NCBI RefSeq assembly: GCF_902459745.1
Contig: NZ_CABPSJ010000002.1
Span: 682,001 to 746,000, forward strand
Source: Pandoraea communis
GTDB lineage: Bacteria > Pseudomonadota > Gammaproteobacteria > Burkholderiales > Burkholderiaceae
Length of the DNA stretch: 64,000 bases
Reading direction: 5' to 3'
Part shown: piece by piece, positions 37,645 through 45,892 of the stretch
Layout: every line of letters starts with the position of its first letter
Numbering within the stretch: the stretch's first letter is position 1
Made by a program: the position numbers and the translations under genes
The notes under the pieces: model-generated
Told to the model about the DNA's origin: nothing
Database searches by the model: none
The model's input: the letters and a program-made list of their open reading frames with translations, nothing else

Positions 37645-37756
37645 GCCGGGCTCCGGCGTGCACGCCGTTATCGTTGTCGCGCACCTAACGCGTTCATTTG
37701 TCAGCAGAAATTCTTTGCGGAAGTCACGTTTACGTCAAGCCGATTGTCGCTTGATG

Positions 37757-37806
37757 CGTTTCACTCATGTTGCATTTTGTTTCATTTTGAAACCAATTAT
37801 GAAACG
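37757..37806. promoter_or_regulatory. PrpR-binding inverted repeats between prpB and prpR
   Basis: A perfect inverted repeat GTTTCATTTTGAAAC lies at 37779-37793. Outer arms CGTTTCA (37757-37763) and TGAAACG (37800-37806) form a second, wider dyad. They sit 115-160 bp upstream of the sigma-54 promoter, where enhancer sites are expected. A TACAAT box (37823-37828) just to the right may be the -10 of prpR, so PrpR could also control its own gene. Confidence 0.78.
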
Positions 37807-37878
37807 ACACGTCGCATCATGCTACAATACGCTTATCTTTCCCCGCAGCCTCAGCAGTCCCCCGCCGCAAGATTACCG

Positions 37879-39996
37879 ATGAGTTACGTCATGTCCAACG
37901 CCGCCGATTTGCCACCCCGCCTGCCGGCTTCCGCCGCGAGCGGTGCCCGTGTGGGGTTCGCCCAACCTGTGGCTGCCATGCGCAAGCCGGTGATCTGGGC
38001 GGTGGGTATCAGCAAGCTCGGCGAGCTGTACCGCGACATCGTGCCCGACTACGCCGCGCAAGCCGATGTGCAGATCATCGACAAAGGCTACGAAGCGGTC
38101 ATCGAGGCATTGGAACGCTTGCCCGCCGGCAGCGTCGACGGCATCGTTGCAGCCGGATCGAACGGCGCATTTCTGCGCGAGCGCGTTGCCCTGCCCGTGG
38201 TGCTGGTGAAAGTGACCGGCTTCGACGTGATGCATGCGCTGGCAAGGGCACGCCGCACCCTGCCCCCACCCTCGTCTGCCTCGCCTGCCTCACGTATTGC
38301 GCTCGTGTCCTATGCGCGGCCTGCGCCCGAGTTCGAGCGCTTCAAGAGCGCCTTTCACCTCGATATTGCGCAGCACGCCTATTTCGACGCCCACGACGCT
38401 GAAGACCTCGTGCACCGGCTGCGCGACGAAGGCGTGGAAGTCATCGTCGGCCCCGGCCTTGTGACAGAGTTGGCCGAGCGGGCCGGACTCACGGGCGTCT
38501 TTCTCTACTCGCAGGATTCGGTGCGCGCCGCGTTCGATACCGCCCTCGAAGTTGCGCGTTTCGGGCGTATCGAAGCCCAGCGGCGCGAACGGCTCGACAC
38601 CGTGCTGCGGCATTTGCACGAAGGCGTGGCGTCAGTCGATCTGAACGGACGCATCGAAGCCATCAATGCGTCGATGGCAGGCATGCTCGGCGTGACCGTT
38701 GCCGACGCCGTCGGCCGTCCGCTCGATGCCATTGCGCCTGCGCTCGACATTGCCCGTACGCTGGAGAGCGCGAGCGCGGAACTCGAGGCCATTGTCTCGA
38801 TGGCGGGCAAGACGTGGGTCGTCAACCGCATTCCGCTGCTCGATCAGGGCACGCTAACGGGTGCTCTGCTCACCTGCCAGGACTCGCAGTCGTTCGCGCG
38901 CGTGGATCGTTCGCTGCGCTCGCGTCATCGCCCCCGGCATCTCGTGGCGCGCTACCGCCTCGACGATCTGATCGGCGACTCGGCAGCGATGACGCAAGTG
39001 CGCACGCTGGCACGCCGCTACGCACAGACCGATTCGACCGTGCTCGTCCACGGCGAGAGCGGCACTGGCAAGGAGCTGCTCGCGCAGGGCATTCACAACG
39101 CCAGCCGGCGGCGCGATTACCCGTTCGTCGCCATCAACTGCGCCGCATTTCCCGAAACGCTGCTCGAAAGCGAACTGTTCGGGTATGAAGACGGCGCATT
39201 CTCCGGCGCCCGGCGCGGCGGCAAGGCAGGTCTGTTCGAGACGGCGCACAACGGCACCCTCTTTCTGGACGAGATCGGCGAGATGCCGATGCCGCTGCAA
39301 ACACGTCTGTTGCGGGTCTTGCAGGAACGTGAAGTGCTGCGTCTTGGCGCGACCGAGCCCGTGCCGTGCGACGTGCGCGTGATTGCCGCCACGCACCGCG
39401 ATCTTCGACAGCAAGTTGCCGCCGGACTGTTTCGCGAAGACCTTTACTACCGGCTCAACATTCTGCGCATGGTGTTGCCGCCGCTGCGCGAGCGCATGGA
39501 CGACCTGCCGCGCCTCACGCCCCTCTTTCTCGAACGGGCGCTCGCTCGCGCCGGGGCGCGCATGAGCGTCGATGCGCTGCAGGCATCGCTGCTGCCGCTG
39601 CTGGCCACCTATCGCTGGCCGGGGAATGTGCGGGAATTGGAGAATCTGCTGGAGCGCATTGCGGTCGTGTGCGCCGACGTCGTCGACGCGCGGGAAATCG
39701 GTCGCGCGCGATTGATCGAGATTGCGCCAGAGTTGGAAATCACATCGTCCGATGTTTCAAAAGCGAACAACGGACGAAAAATGGAAGGTCAGGATTACCC
39801 GGAAACTCGCGTCGATGAGGCCGATACCGGCACAACGGCGCCCCCGTCGGGCCGAGCCCGACGCGCAGCAGAGGAACTCGCCCGCATTCACGCTACGCTG
39901 GCGGCGTGCGGTGGCGAGCGCAACGCCGCCTGCGAAGCGCTCGGCATCAGCCGCTCGACGCTCTGGCGCAAACTTCGCGACACCAGCGGCGGCTGA
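37879..39996 (+). CDS. prpR: Propionate catabolism sigma-54-dependent activator PrpR
   Basis: This 705-residue activator has an N-terminal PrpR_N sensor domain (about residues 35-230, ligand 2-methylcitrate in the family), a PAS-like segment (about 245-345), an AAA+ domain with Walker A GESGTGKE (about 391), and a C-terminal Fis-type HTH (ACEALGISRSTLWRKLR). The sigma-54 contact loop is GAFSGA rather than the usual GAFTGA. The start at 37879 is chosen because earlier in-frame codons overlap the probable promoter; 37891 is an alternative. It is divergent from the prp operon. Confidence 0.94.
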   Translation: MSYVMSNAADLPPRLPASAASGARVGFAQPVAAMRKPVIWAVGISKLGELYRDIVPDYAAQADVQIIDKGYEAVIEALERLPAGSVDGIVAAGSNGAFLRERVALPVVLVKVTGFDVMHALARARRTLPPPSSASPASRIALVSYARPAPEFERFKSAFHLDIAQHAYFDAHDAEDLVHRLRDEGVEVIVGPGLVTELAERAGLTGVFLYSQDSVRAAFDTALEVARFGRIEAQRRERLDTVLRHLHEGVASVDLNGRIEAINASMAGMLGVTVADAVGRPLDAIAPALDIARTLESASAELEAIVSMAGKTWVVNRIPLLDQGTLTGALLTCQDSQSFARVDRSLRSRHRPRHLVARYRLDDLIGDSAAMTQVRTLARRYAQTDSTVLVHGESGTGKELLAQGIHNASRRRDYPFVAINCAAFPETLLESELFGYEDGAFSGARRGGKAGLFETAHNGTLFLDEIGEMPMPLQTRLLRVLQEREVLRLGATEPVPCDVRVIAATHRDLRQQVAAGLFREDLYYRLNILRMVLPPLRERMDDLPRLTPLFLERALARAGARMSVDALQASLLPLLATYRWPGNVRELENLLERIAVVCADVVDAREIGRARLIEIAPELEITSSDVSKANNGRKMEGQDYPETRVDEADTGTTAPPSGRARRAAEELARIHATLAACGGERNAACEALGISRSTLWRKLRDTSGG

Positions 39997-40024
39997 GCCT
40001 CATTGAGCCGATGCACCCCTGCCG

Positions 40025-40186
40025 TCAATGTTGGTGACGGATGCGATCCCACATCTCGTGCCAGTCCAGGCGCTTGTGCTCGGACGGCTCATCGTGATGC
40101 GTCACCCAGAAATGATCGACGGCCATGCCGATGGCGAAGCCGACGAGCAGCGCCACAAGCATCATCGAAAGGTTGAGCGTGGACAT
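40025..40186 (-). CDS. Small single-pass membrane protein, 53 residues
   Basis: An AGGAGG box (minus strand, 40197-40192) precedes an ATG at 40186. The product starts MSTLNLSMMLVALLVGF, has one hydrophobic helix (about residues 6-24), and then a short, charged, His- and Trp-rich tail (HHDEPSEHKR, then DWHEMWDRIRHQH). No family was recognised. Codon use is like the host's. It stands alone, convergent with prpR. Confidence 0.7.
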   Translation of the reverse strand: MSTLNLSMMLVALLVGFAIGMAVDHFWVTHHDEPSEHKRLDWHEMWDRIRHQH

Positions 40187-40523
40187 GGCGGCCTCCTATC
40201 GGTTGGGAATGTGTTTCCATTCTAGTCAATCGTTTTCACGCCTGCATCCCGTTCCCTTGATGGCGACGCCATAAAAAATGACCGGCATCAAGTCATTCGC
40301 GAGAATTTTCTTGAAGACCAGAAACGTATGCAGGACGCGAGGTTAGCGCAACTTTGCGGAGCTGCGACTTCGTGGGCTAGGCGCCATATAAGCGCATCGC
40401 GGAAGACAGCCGGGTCGCACTGCATCGGGAACTATTGCCTGCAGATGGCAAGCTTGTCGCGGCATCGTAACCTCTTGGCCGTCGCGCCCCAAAGCCACTA
40501 TGTGGCTTGCCCATGCCTGACGC
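40187..40523. other. Intergenic region before the LysR/Bcr pair
   Basis: This 337-bp stretch is lower in GC than the surrounding genes. It contains the promoter region of the leftward 53-residue protein. No gene or RNA element is recognised. It may mark the left edge of an acquired segment. Confidence 0.4.
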
Positions 40524-41393
40524 TCAATCGGCAAACGCCGATGTGATCGCCTCCACGACGACACGCACTCTGGCCGTGCGCGCCAAATCTTGGTGCAACA
40601 CCAGCCACGTTTCGTAGGGCCTGGCCCGACGGCGCTGCGGCCATAGCCGCACCAGCGCGGGATCGCGCCGGGCCAGGTACTCGGGTAACTCGCCTATGGC
40701 CAGGCCAGCGCGCACGAAGGTCGCGAGCATCAGGCTCGAATCCAGTTCGGCAACCACGCGACCCTGTGCCCTAGATTCCCCCGCCAGCGTATCGTCCTGC
40801 CGGCCGGTCACACCCTGCTGGTAAAGTGCAATATCGTGGTTCGCAAGGCCTTGTCCGGGCTGCGGTTCGCCATGTTTTGCCAGATAGCTTCGGGTGGCGT
40901 ACAGGCCGACTTCCCAGCAGCCGAGTTGGCGAACGATCAAATCCGGCTGCTCGGGCCTTAGCGTACGTACAGCTATGTCGGCCTCCCGCCGCGCCAGATC
41001 GAGTAGCCGCGTCGTGGTGCTCAGTATCACCCGTACCTCAGGATGGCTGGCGCGCAGGCGTTCAATGGCAGGAACCACAAAGTCCACCGCCAGCGCGTCG
41101 GTGGTGGTCACGCGCACCTCACCGGCCACGCGCGCATCGGCACCTTCGCCGCGGCGCTCGAAGGAGACTGCCATGCGCTCCATGTTCGCAGCCACGCGCA
41201 GCACTTCCTGGCCGGTGTCGGTCAGCACCAGGCCGCCCGTGGTGCGCAGGAACAGCCGGCTGCCCAGCGCCCGCTCCAATCCGGTCAGACGCCGGCCCAC
41301 CGTGGTCTGGTCGATGGCCAGTTGCTGCGCCGCCCCACGCAAGGTGCCAGCGCGCTGAATTGCCAAGAATACCCGCACGTCGTCCCAGTTCAT
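40524..41393 (-). CDS. LysR-family transcriptional regulator
   Basis: The 289-residue protein has a typical N-terminal HTH (WDDVRVFLAIQRAGTLRGAA, then DQTTVGRRLTGLERALG). It is divergent from a Bcr/CflA exporter gene with a 149-bp control region and probably regulates it. The start at 41393 has a GAGG-type site upstream. Confidence 0.9.
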   Translation of the reverse strand: MNWDDVRVFLAIQRAGTLRGAAQQLAIDQTTVGRRLTGLERALGSRLFLRTTGGLVLTDTGQEVLRVAANMERMAVSFERRGEGADARVAGEVRVTTTDALAVDFVVPAIERLRASHPEVRVILSTTTRLLDLARREADIAVRTLRPEQPDLIVRQLGCWEVGLYATRSYLAKHGEPQPGQGLANHDIALYQQGVTGRQDDTLAGESRAQGRVVAELDSSLMLATFVRAGLAIGELPEYLARRDPALVRLWPQRRRARPYETWLVLHQDLARTARVRVVVEAITSAFAD

Positions 41394-41542
41394 TGCTGCC
41401 TCATTGCCGATGCTGCAAATATGCAGCCATAGGTTGCTGTTTTGTGCATTTTCACATGAAAGGCATCTCCGTAACATGGCGTCCATCCCTTCTGAACCTT
41501 TGACGCGCAGCCCGCCCGACTGGCTGGCTGCCGGGAACTGCC

Positions 41543-42715
41543 ATGCCTCGCTTATCGTTCATTCTGACCGTCGCCATGCTGAGTGCCTTCGGCCTGATCG
41601 CTTCGGATGTCTATCTGCCCGCCATGCCAAGCATGGCCACGGAGTTTGGCGTCGCCGACTGGCAAATGCCGCAGACCATCTCGTTCTACCTGCTAGCACT
41701 GGCAATCGCCCAGTTGACCTACGGGCCACTGTCGGACCGCAGTGGCCGCAAGCCCGTACTGCTGGCCGGCATCGCCCTCTATATCGCCGGCTCGGTGGGC
41801 TGTGCCGCCTCCGCCACCTACAACGGGTTCCTGGCCTGGCGCATGCTGGAAGCAGTCGGCGCGGCTGCGGGCCTTGTCATTGGCCGCGCCCTGATCGCCG
41901 ACACCTGCGACAAGCGCACCTCCGCCAAGGTCTATGCGGTGATCTACCCGCTGGTGTCGCTGTCGCCAGCCCTGGCGCCGGCCATAGGCGGGCACCTGGC
42001 TGCGGCTTTCGGCTGGCGGTCTGATTTCCTGTTCGTCTCCGCGTTCGGTGTCGCGGCACTACTGATGGTGATGACGCAGCTACCGGAAACGCTCCCCACA
42101 ACTGCCCGTGCCCGCACCTCTCCCTTTGCCGGCTTCAACCATGTTCTTCGCGACCGGACTTTTCGCCGCTATACGTTGGTAGTCTGCGCGATCTATTGCG
42201 CTTGGTTCGTCTACTTGACCCAATCGCCGTTTCTTTTTGCGCGCCAAGGCTTGAGCGAGGAACAAAGCGGCTGGCTGTACCTGCCGCTGACGGCCGGCAT
42301 CATCTGTGCGAACCTGCTGGCCAAGCGCTTGCTTGATCGCTGGCCCTACGATCGCATCCACGCGGCCGGCATCATGTGCTTCGTGCTTGGCGGTGTCGCA
42401 TTCCTGGCCGTAGTGGCATTGGGGCTACATGGCGCGGTCGCAGTCGTGATGCCGATGTGCCTGGTCAGTCTCGCCAATGGATCGTCGCTGTCGCTGGCCG
42501 TGTCCGGAGCCATTGCCAGCGAGCACGGGCATGCGGCGACCGCGTCGGGACTGGTAGGGTTCTGTCAGATCGGCAGCGCCGCGCTGGTGGCAATGGGTGT
42601 CAGCGCGGCCTTCGGCACCAGCCTTGGCGTGCTTGGCGGCACGGTGCTGGTGCTAGGCCTGATCGCGCTGTCCACCTGTCTGCCATGGCCTGGACGCCGG
42701 ACGGGCACGGCCTGA
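41543..42715 (+). CDS. Bcr/CflA-family multidrug exporter
   Basis: The 390-residue, 12-helix MFS protein has a DHA1-type N terminus (SDVYLPAMPSMATEFG), the loop 2-3 motif GPLSDRSGRKPVLLAG, and RMLEAVGAAAGLVIGRALIAD. The family exports drugs or metabolites such as bicyclomycin, chloramphenicol or cysteine; the substrate here is unknown. Control by the divergent LysR gene is likely. Confidence 0.9.
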   Translation: MPRLSFILTVAMLSAFGLIASDVYLPAMPSMATEFGVADWQMPQTISFYLLALAIAQLTYGPLSDRSGRKPVLLAGIALYIAGSVGCAASATYNGFLAWRMLEAVGAAAGLVIGRALIADTCDKRTSAKVYAVIYPLVSLSPALAPAIGGHLAAAFGWRSDFLFVSAFGVAALLMVMTQLPETLPTTARARTSPFAGFNHVLRDRTFRRYTLVVCAIYCAWFVYLTQSPFLFARQGLSEEQSGWLYLPLTAGIICANLLAKRLLDRWPYDRIHAAGIMCFVLGGVAFLAVVALGLHGAVAVVMPMCLVSLANGSSLSLAVSGAIASEHGHAATASGLVGFCQIGSAALVAMGVSAAFGTSLGVLGGTVLVLGLIALSTCLPWPGRRTGTA

Positions 42716-43054
42716 GAACCATCAGGTACGCCTCAAGCGTTTCGCACTTCTCACAGGTTTCTCTTCCGGGGTTTCAGCACTGCGCGGGGCTTCGTCTTTT
42801 GAGGTCGCGCCAATTTCAATGATCTTTGGCCTCCAGCGCTTGTGCGGCAAGCGCTGCCAGCGACTATTCTGGCAGCACGGCGCCACGCCTGCGGCGTCAA
42901 GCGCTTTACGTGGGCAGCACACGCGAAGCGTCCACGAATACGGCGTTGTTGCAAACTGGACTGCTGGCGGGGTCGTGGCCTATGACTAGACTGCTATATC
43001 GGGCTGCGGCGTAGTCCAGTGAGGTGCGGTGCTGGCGTCAGCCTGAAATAAAAA
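42716..43054. other. Intergenic region after the Bcr exporter
   Basis: There is no reliable gene here. Two overlapping short frames on the minus strand (about 42722-42922 and 42751-42954) have no ribosome-binding site or known relatives. The composition is less GC-rich than the core genes. Confidence 0.4.
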
Positions 43055-43076
43055 AACCGGGGTCGAAACCCCGGTT
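43048..43076 (-). terminator. Intrinsic terminator of the metQ-like gene
   Basis: AACCGGGGT (43055-43063) and ACCCCGGTT (43068-43076) form a 9-bp stem with a CGAA loop. In the leftward transcript it is followed by a U-rich run. It lies 54 bp after the stop codon of the binding-protein gene. Confidence 0.9.
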
Positions 43077-43129
43077 CTTCATTGACCTCGAACGATGCGC
43101 GCAATGCGCATCGAAAGCGGCGTCAGTGC

Positions 43130-43933
43130 TTACCACGTTGCAATCAGCGCGCCCTTGAACTGCGTTTCGATGAACTTCTTCACTTCATCCGAGTGATAGG
43201 CGTCGACCAGTTGCTTGACCCAAGGCTTGTTCGCATCCTGCGCGCGCACGGCGATCAGATTGGCGTACGGACCCTTCAGGTCTTCAATGGCGATGGCGTC
43301 ACGCTGCGGCACCAAACCGGCTTGCGCAGCGAAGTTCGTGTTGATCGACGCGGCGGCCAGATCCGGCAACGCGCGCGGCAGTTGCGCGGCTTCAAGTTCC
43401 ACGATCTTCAGCTTCTTCGGGTTCTGCACGATGTCCAGCGGCGTGGCGTTCTTGCCGTCGAGCCCCGCGCGCAGCTTGATCAGGCCTTCCTTTTGCAGCA
43501 GAAGCAGGGCACGGTTACCGTTCGACGGGTCGTTCTGGATACCGACCTTTGCGCCGTTCGGCAGATCCCCCAGCGACTTGAACTTCTTCGAGTAGAAACC
43601 CAGCGGCGAGACGTACGTGAGACCGGCGCTCACGATCTTGTAGCCGCGGTCCTTGATCTGACTGTCGAGGAACGGCTTGTGCTGGAAGCCATTGGCATCC
43701 AGATCGCCCGCGTCGAGTGCGGCGTTCGGCTGTGCGTAGTCACTGAACTCGACGATCTTGATTTCGAGGCCGCGCTGGTGTGCCACCTTCTTCACGACTT
43801 CGAAGATCTGCGCGTCCGAGCCGGCCATCGTGCCGACTTTCAGAGGCTTGTCGGCCGTCTGGGCCGCAGCGCCGAGGGATGCCAGCGCAAACGTGGCGCC
43901 GAGGAACGCATTGATCAGTTGACGGGACAGCAT
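43130..43933 (-). CDS. MetQ/NlpA-family substrate-binding protein
   Basis: The 267-residue protein has a Sec signal peptide cleaved near AAAQT (about residue 24), then the NlpA-family fold with VGTMAGSDAQIFE, EFSDYAQPNAALDAGDLDANGFQHKPF, and IQNDPSNGNRALLLL. The family mostly binds methionine for MetNIQ. No lipobox cysteine is seen, so it would be a free periplasmic protein. No metN or metI is adjacent. AAGGAG lies upstream of the ATG. Confidence 0.88.
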   Translation of the reverse strand: MLSRQLINAFLGATFALASLGAAAQTADKPLKVGTMAGSDAQIFEVVKKVAHQRGLEIKIVEFSDYAQPNAALDAGDLDANGFQHKPFLDSQIKDRGYKIVSAGLTYVSPLGFYSKKFKSLGDLPNGAKVGIQNDPSNGNRALLLLQKEGLIKLRAGLDGKNATPLDIVQNPKKLKIVELEAAQLPRALPDLAAASINTNFAAQAGLVPQRDAIAIEDLKGPYANLIAVRAQDANKPWVKQLVDAYHSDEVKKFIETQFKGALIATW

Positions 43934-44147
43934 GTGCGATTTCTCCTTTTACTTATCTGGCGCCTCTTGAGCACCTGTTCGGTATCAAACGGGCCTCACA
44001 GGCCCGCTGCGGTCGCAGGCGGCCATTAGCCTCCCGCGCAACCCAGACCCCGGATGCTGCCATAGATGCGGGTTTACGCGAAATACATAATCGGCATTTC
44101 CATATCCCCCCGCTCGTTTCGATAGGCAGGGAAAATCGCAAAAAAAA
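43934..44147. other. Leader and upstream region of the MetQ-like gene
   Basis: This 214-bp stretch lies between the terminator at 44148 and the gene start. It holds one perfect hairpin (CGGGCCT at 43990-43996 with AGGCCCG at 44000-44006). No known SAM or methionine riboswitch fold could be recognised by eye. Confidence 0.4.
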
Positions 44148-44171
44148 GCCCTCTCGGATCACCGAGAGGGC
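44139..44171 (-). terminator. Intrinsic terminator downstream of the glycine-rich gene
   Basis: GCCCTCTCGG (44148-44157) and CCGAGAGGGC (44162-44171) form a perfect 10-bp stem with an ATCA loop. The leftward transcript then has a run of U residues (44147-44140). It lies about 180 bp after the glycine-rich gene stop and separates it from the MetQ-like gene. Confidence 0.88.
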
Positions 44172-44348
44172 GTATCGCCGGGAGAGCAGCCTGATCACGG
44201 GCCGGGGGGAAGGCACGGCCGGCGGCTACGCCGCCAGCCGGTCGTATCAGGAACCGACGATTAACCTGTGAGACTCGCTATACCGTTGAATTGCGGAACA
44301 GCCCCTGCACATGCGGTGCCGAGCACGTGCAGGCTGCCCACCCTTGGC

Positions 44349-45014
44349 TCAGGGGCATGGCTCCTCGCCGTTCTGTCCATTCATTGAACACCCCCCTCCG
44401 CCACCGAAACCGCTGGGGCCACCGAAGGCTGCAAGCCCATTGCCACCGGCTGAGCCACCAATGCCGCGACCGCCGGGTCCGGAAGCACCAACGCCACCGC
44501 CACCACCGCTGCTGGCGCCGACGCCGCCACCGGGACCACTGCCGCCGCCGGGGCCACCACCACCGCCGGGACCGCCACCACCACCGGGGCCGCCGCCACC
44601 GCCGGGGCCGCCACCACCACCGGGACCACCACCACCGGGGCCACCACCACCACCGGGGCCGCCGCCACCGCCGGGACCGCCACCACCACCAGGGCCGCCG
44701 CCACCGCCGGGGCCACCACCACCACCACCACCACCACCACCACCACCACCACCACCGGGACCTCCCCCGTGACTGCCGCAGCCGCAACCGCCTGCGCCAC
44801 CGATCCCGGCGCCCGCGCCAACGCCTGTCCCGCCGGGGCCGCTGGGGCCACCGAATGCACCGAGTCCGCCGAATCCGCCTGCACCGCCGAAACCGATGCC
44901 GCCACCTCCACCGCGCCCGCCGCCACCGCCAGCGGCATACGACGCATTGATCGAAATACCACACAGCATGGCTACCGCCGCAGCCCCCACCAAAGTCGCC
45001 TTGAACCCGTTCAT
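44349..45014 (-). CDS. Exported glycine-rich repeat protein
   Basis: This 221-residue protein has a clear signal peptide (MNGFKATLVGAAAVAMLCG and onward, cleaved after ASYA near residue 27). The mature part is about two-thirds glycine, built of GGGGP and GGPGG repeats in the centre, with GFGGAGG and GGPSGFG motifs at both sides. A cysteine pair (CGCG) occurs mid-protein and two more near the C-terminal CSMNGQNGEEPCP. GAGGGGACC precedes the ATG. The protein is low-complexity, so similarity searches say little; it may be a surface or matrix protein. Confidence 0.75.
   Translation of the reverse strand: MNGFKATLVGAAAVAMLCGISINASYAAGGGGGRGGGGGIGFGGAGGFGGLGAFGGPSGPGGTGVGAGAGIGGAGGCGCGSHGGGPGGGGGGGGGGGGGGGPGGGGGPGGGGGPGGGGGPGGGGGPGGGGPGGGGGPGGGGGPGGGGGPGGGGGPGGGSGPGGGVGASSGGGGGVGASGPGGRGIGGSAGGNGLAAFGGPSGFGGGGGCSMNGQNGEEPCP
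44560..44712. repeat. Degenerate 15-bp tandem repeats in the glycine-rich gene
   Basis: Repeats of about 15 bp (GGG/GGCCGCCACCACCACC-type on the plus strand) encode GGGGP units about nine times. One unit is a residue shorter. The repeats differ by C/G changes at third positions. Confidence 0.85.
44713..44756. repeat. (CCA)n trinucleotide tract inside the glycine-rich gene
   Basis: Fourteen CCA units plus CC run without interruption (GGT on the coding strand, encoding 15 consecutive glycines). Slippage would change the glycine number by whole residues without frameshift. Confidence 0.95.
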
Positions 45015-45405
45015 GGTCCCCTCCCCGTGCACGCTCACTCTCACCTCGGAACACGCAGAACCCCGCCAGAAGGTTCTGCGTTACGGCGTGAGCGCATCAG
45101 CAAAAATCGCGGGCAATAGTCGGCCGGCCCGTGCGTTGATGCACAGGAACACCTTGCCAACGGCTTGCGGGAATTCCGGGTTGGCGCTTCGCCATACACG
45201 ATTCACATACGCGAATTCCGTGCCAGACAACTCAACCCATTGATTAAAAAAGAATTAATAACTCAACTTACGAGACATCGGAAGGACATCTGCTGAAAAC
45301 GTATCGTTCTTGAAACGCTTACAACGTAGGTCACCGCGCCGGCACCCGACGGGCAGACGAAGCGTCGTGAGAGACGTTGAGATATTTGACCGGGGGACGA
45401 AAGAT
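45015..45405. other. Host intergenic region up to the prophage edge
   Basis: This stretch holds the promoter side of the glycine-rich gene (near 45015-45240), an AT-rich part (45241-45270), and the host/prophage junction. There is no convincing gene. A GCAGAACC / GGTTCTGCG inverted repeat lies at about 45055-45083. Confidence 0.45.
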
Positions 45406-45442
45406 AAATGGGACTAACCGGGATGATATGGGAAGAACCCGG
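45406..45442. repeat. Paired direct repeats at the prophage left end (candidate transposase-binding sites)
   Basis: AAATGGGACTAACCGGG (45406-45422) and ATATGGGAAGAACCCGG (45426-45442) match at 13 of 17 positions and are 20 bp apart. Mu-like ends carry such repeated transposase sites. The role is inferred from position. Confidence 0.5.
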
Positions 45443-45483
45443 ACGGCCCCACTAAAAATGACTTGCAGCGGGTGAAAATACGA

Positions 45484-45503
45484 ACGGGCCACGATTGGCC
45501 CGT
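45484..45503 (-). terminator. Terminator at the end of the prophage early operon
   Basis: ACGGGCCA (45484-45491) and TGGCCCGT (45496-45503) form an 8-bp stem with a CGAT loop, 4 bp after the mor stop codon. The leftward transcript continues with CGUAUUUUCA. Confidence 0.75.
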
Positions 45504-45506
45504 CTC

Positions 45507-45890
45507 TTACTCAGCGAACATGTCCCCTTGGCGCCGAGCCATCTCCTCCTGACGGACCGTTTTAACGATCTTGTAGATCCACTGCAGGGAGACCCCATAC
45601 TTGCGGGCGAGCTCGCTGTGGTTCGCACCATTGAAGTCGTCGTAGATCTGGCGGTCGCGCTGTGAGAGCTTGTACGACAGGCCCATCGGGAAGTAAATGT
45701 TCTGCCCGCCCCAATGTGCGGCCATACGATCTGCAATCTCCCTACCGACCTGAGTTGCCTTGTCGGCATCAAGGCCCGCGCTCTCCTGGAGAACCAGCAC
45801 GCACTGATCGGCCAGATCGATCAGTAGCTCCGGCCCCTTGCTCTTGAAATCGCCCTTCAGGCGGCTATCGTGGAAGGCACCCTCGACCAT
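45507..45890 (-). CDS. Mor-family middle transcription activator
   Basis: The 127-residue protein has a Mor/C-type dimerisation region (LADQCVLVLQESAGLDADKATQVGREI spread over residues 25-52). A C-terminal HTH ends it (SELARKYGVSLQWIYKIVKT, about residues 92-111). In Mu, Mor activates the middle promoter. GGAGAT lies before the ATG. It is the last gene of the early operon, 2 bp after gemA. Confidence 0.88.
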   Translation of the reverse strand: MVEGAFHDSRLKGDFKSKGPELLIDLADQCVLVLQESAGLDADKATQVGREIADRMAAHWGGQNIYFPMGLSYKLSQRDRQIYDDFNGANHSELARKYGVSLQWIYKIVKTVRQEEMARRQGDMFAE

Positions 45891-45892
45891 AT

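Noticed and set aside
40328-40546. 72-codon plus-strand frame before the LysR gene
   Set aside because: Low-quality composition, no ribosome-binding site, and overlaps the 3' end of the LysR gene.
42722-42954. Two overlapping short minus-strand frames after the Bcr gene
   Set aside because: No ribosome-binding site, no recognised relatives, and they overlap each other in different frames.
43934-44171. SAM or methionine riboswitch before the MetQ-like gene
   Set aside because: Only simple hairpins are seen; the U-run terminator is better explained as the end of the glycine-rich gene transcript.
44560-44756. Repeats considered as a CRISPR array
   Set aside because: The units are 15 bp with no unique spacers and encode a glycine-rich protein.
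44278-45054. Trp/Arg-rich and Pro- or His-rich frames over the glycine-rich gene
   Set aside because: They are other readings of the same repeats. Only the chosen frame has a signal peptide, ribosome-binding site and sensible stop.
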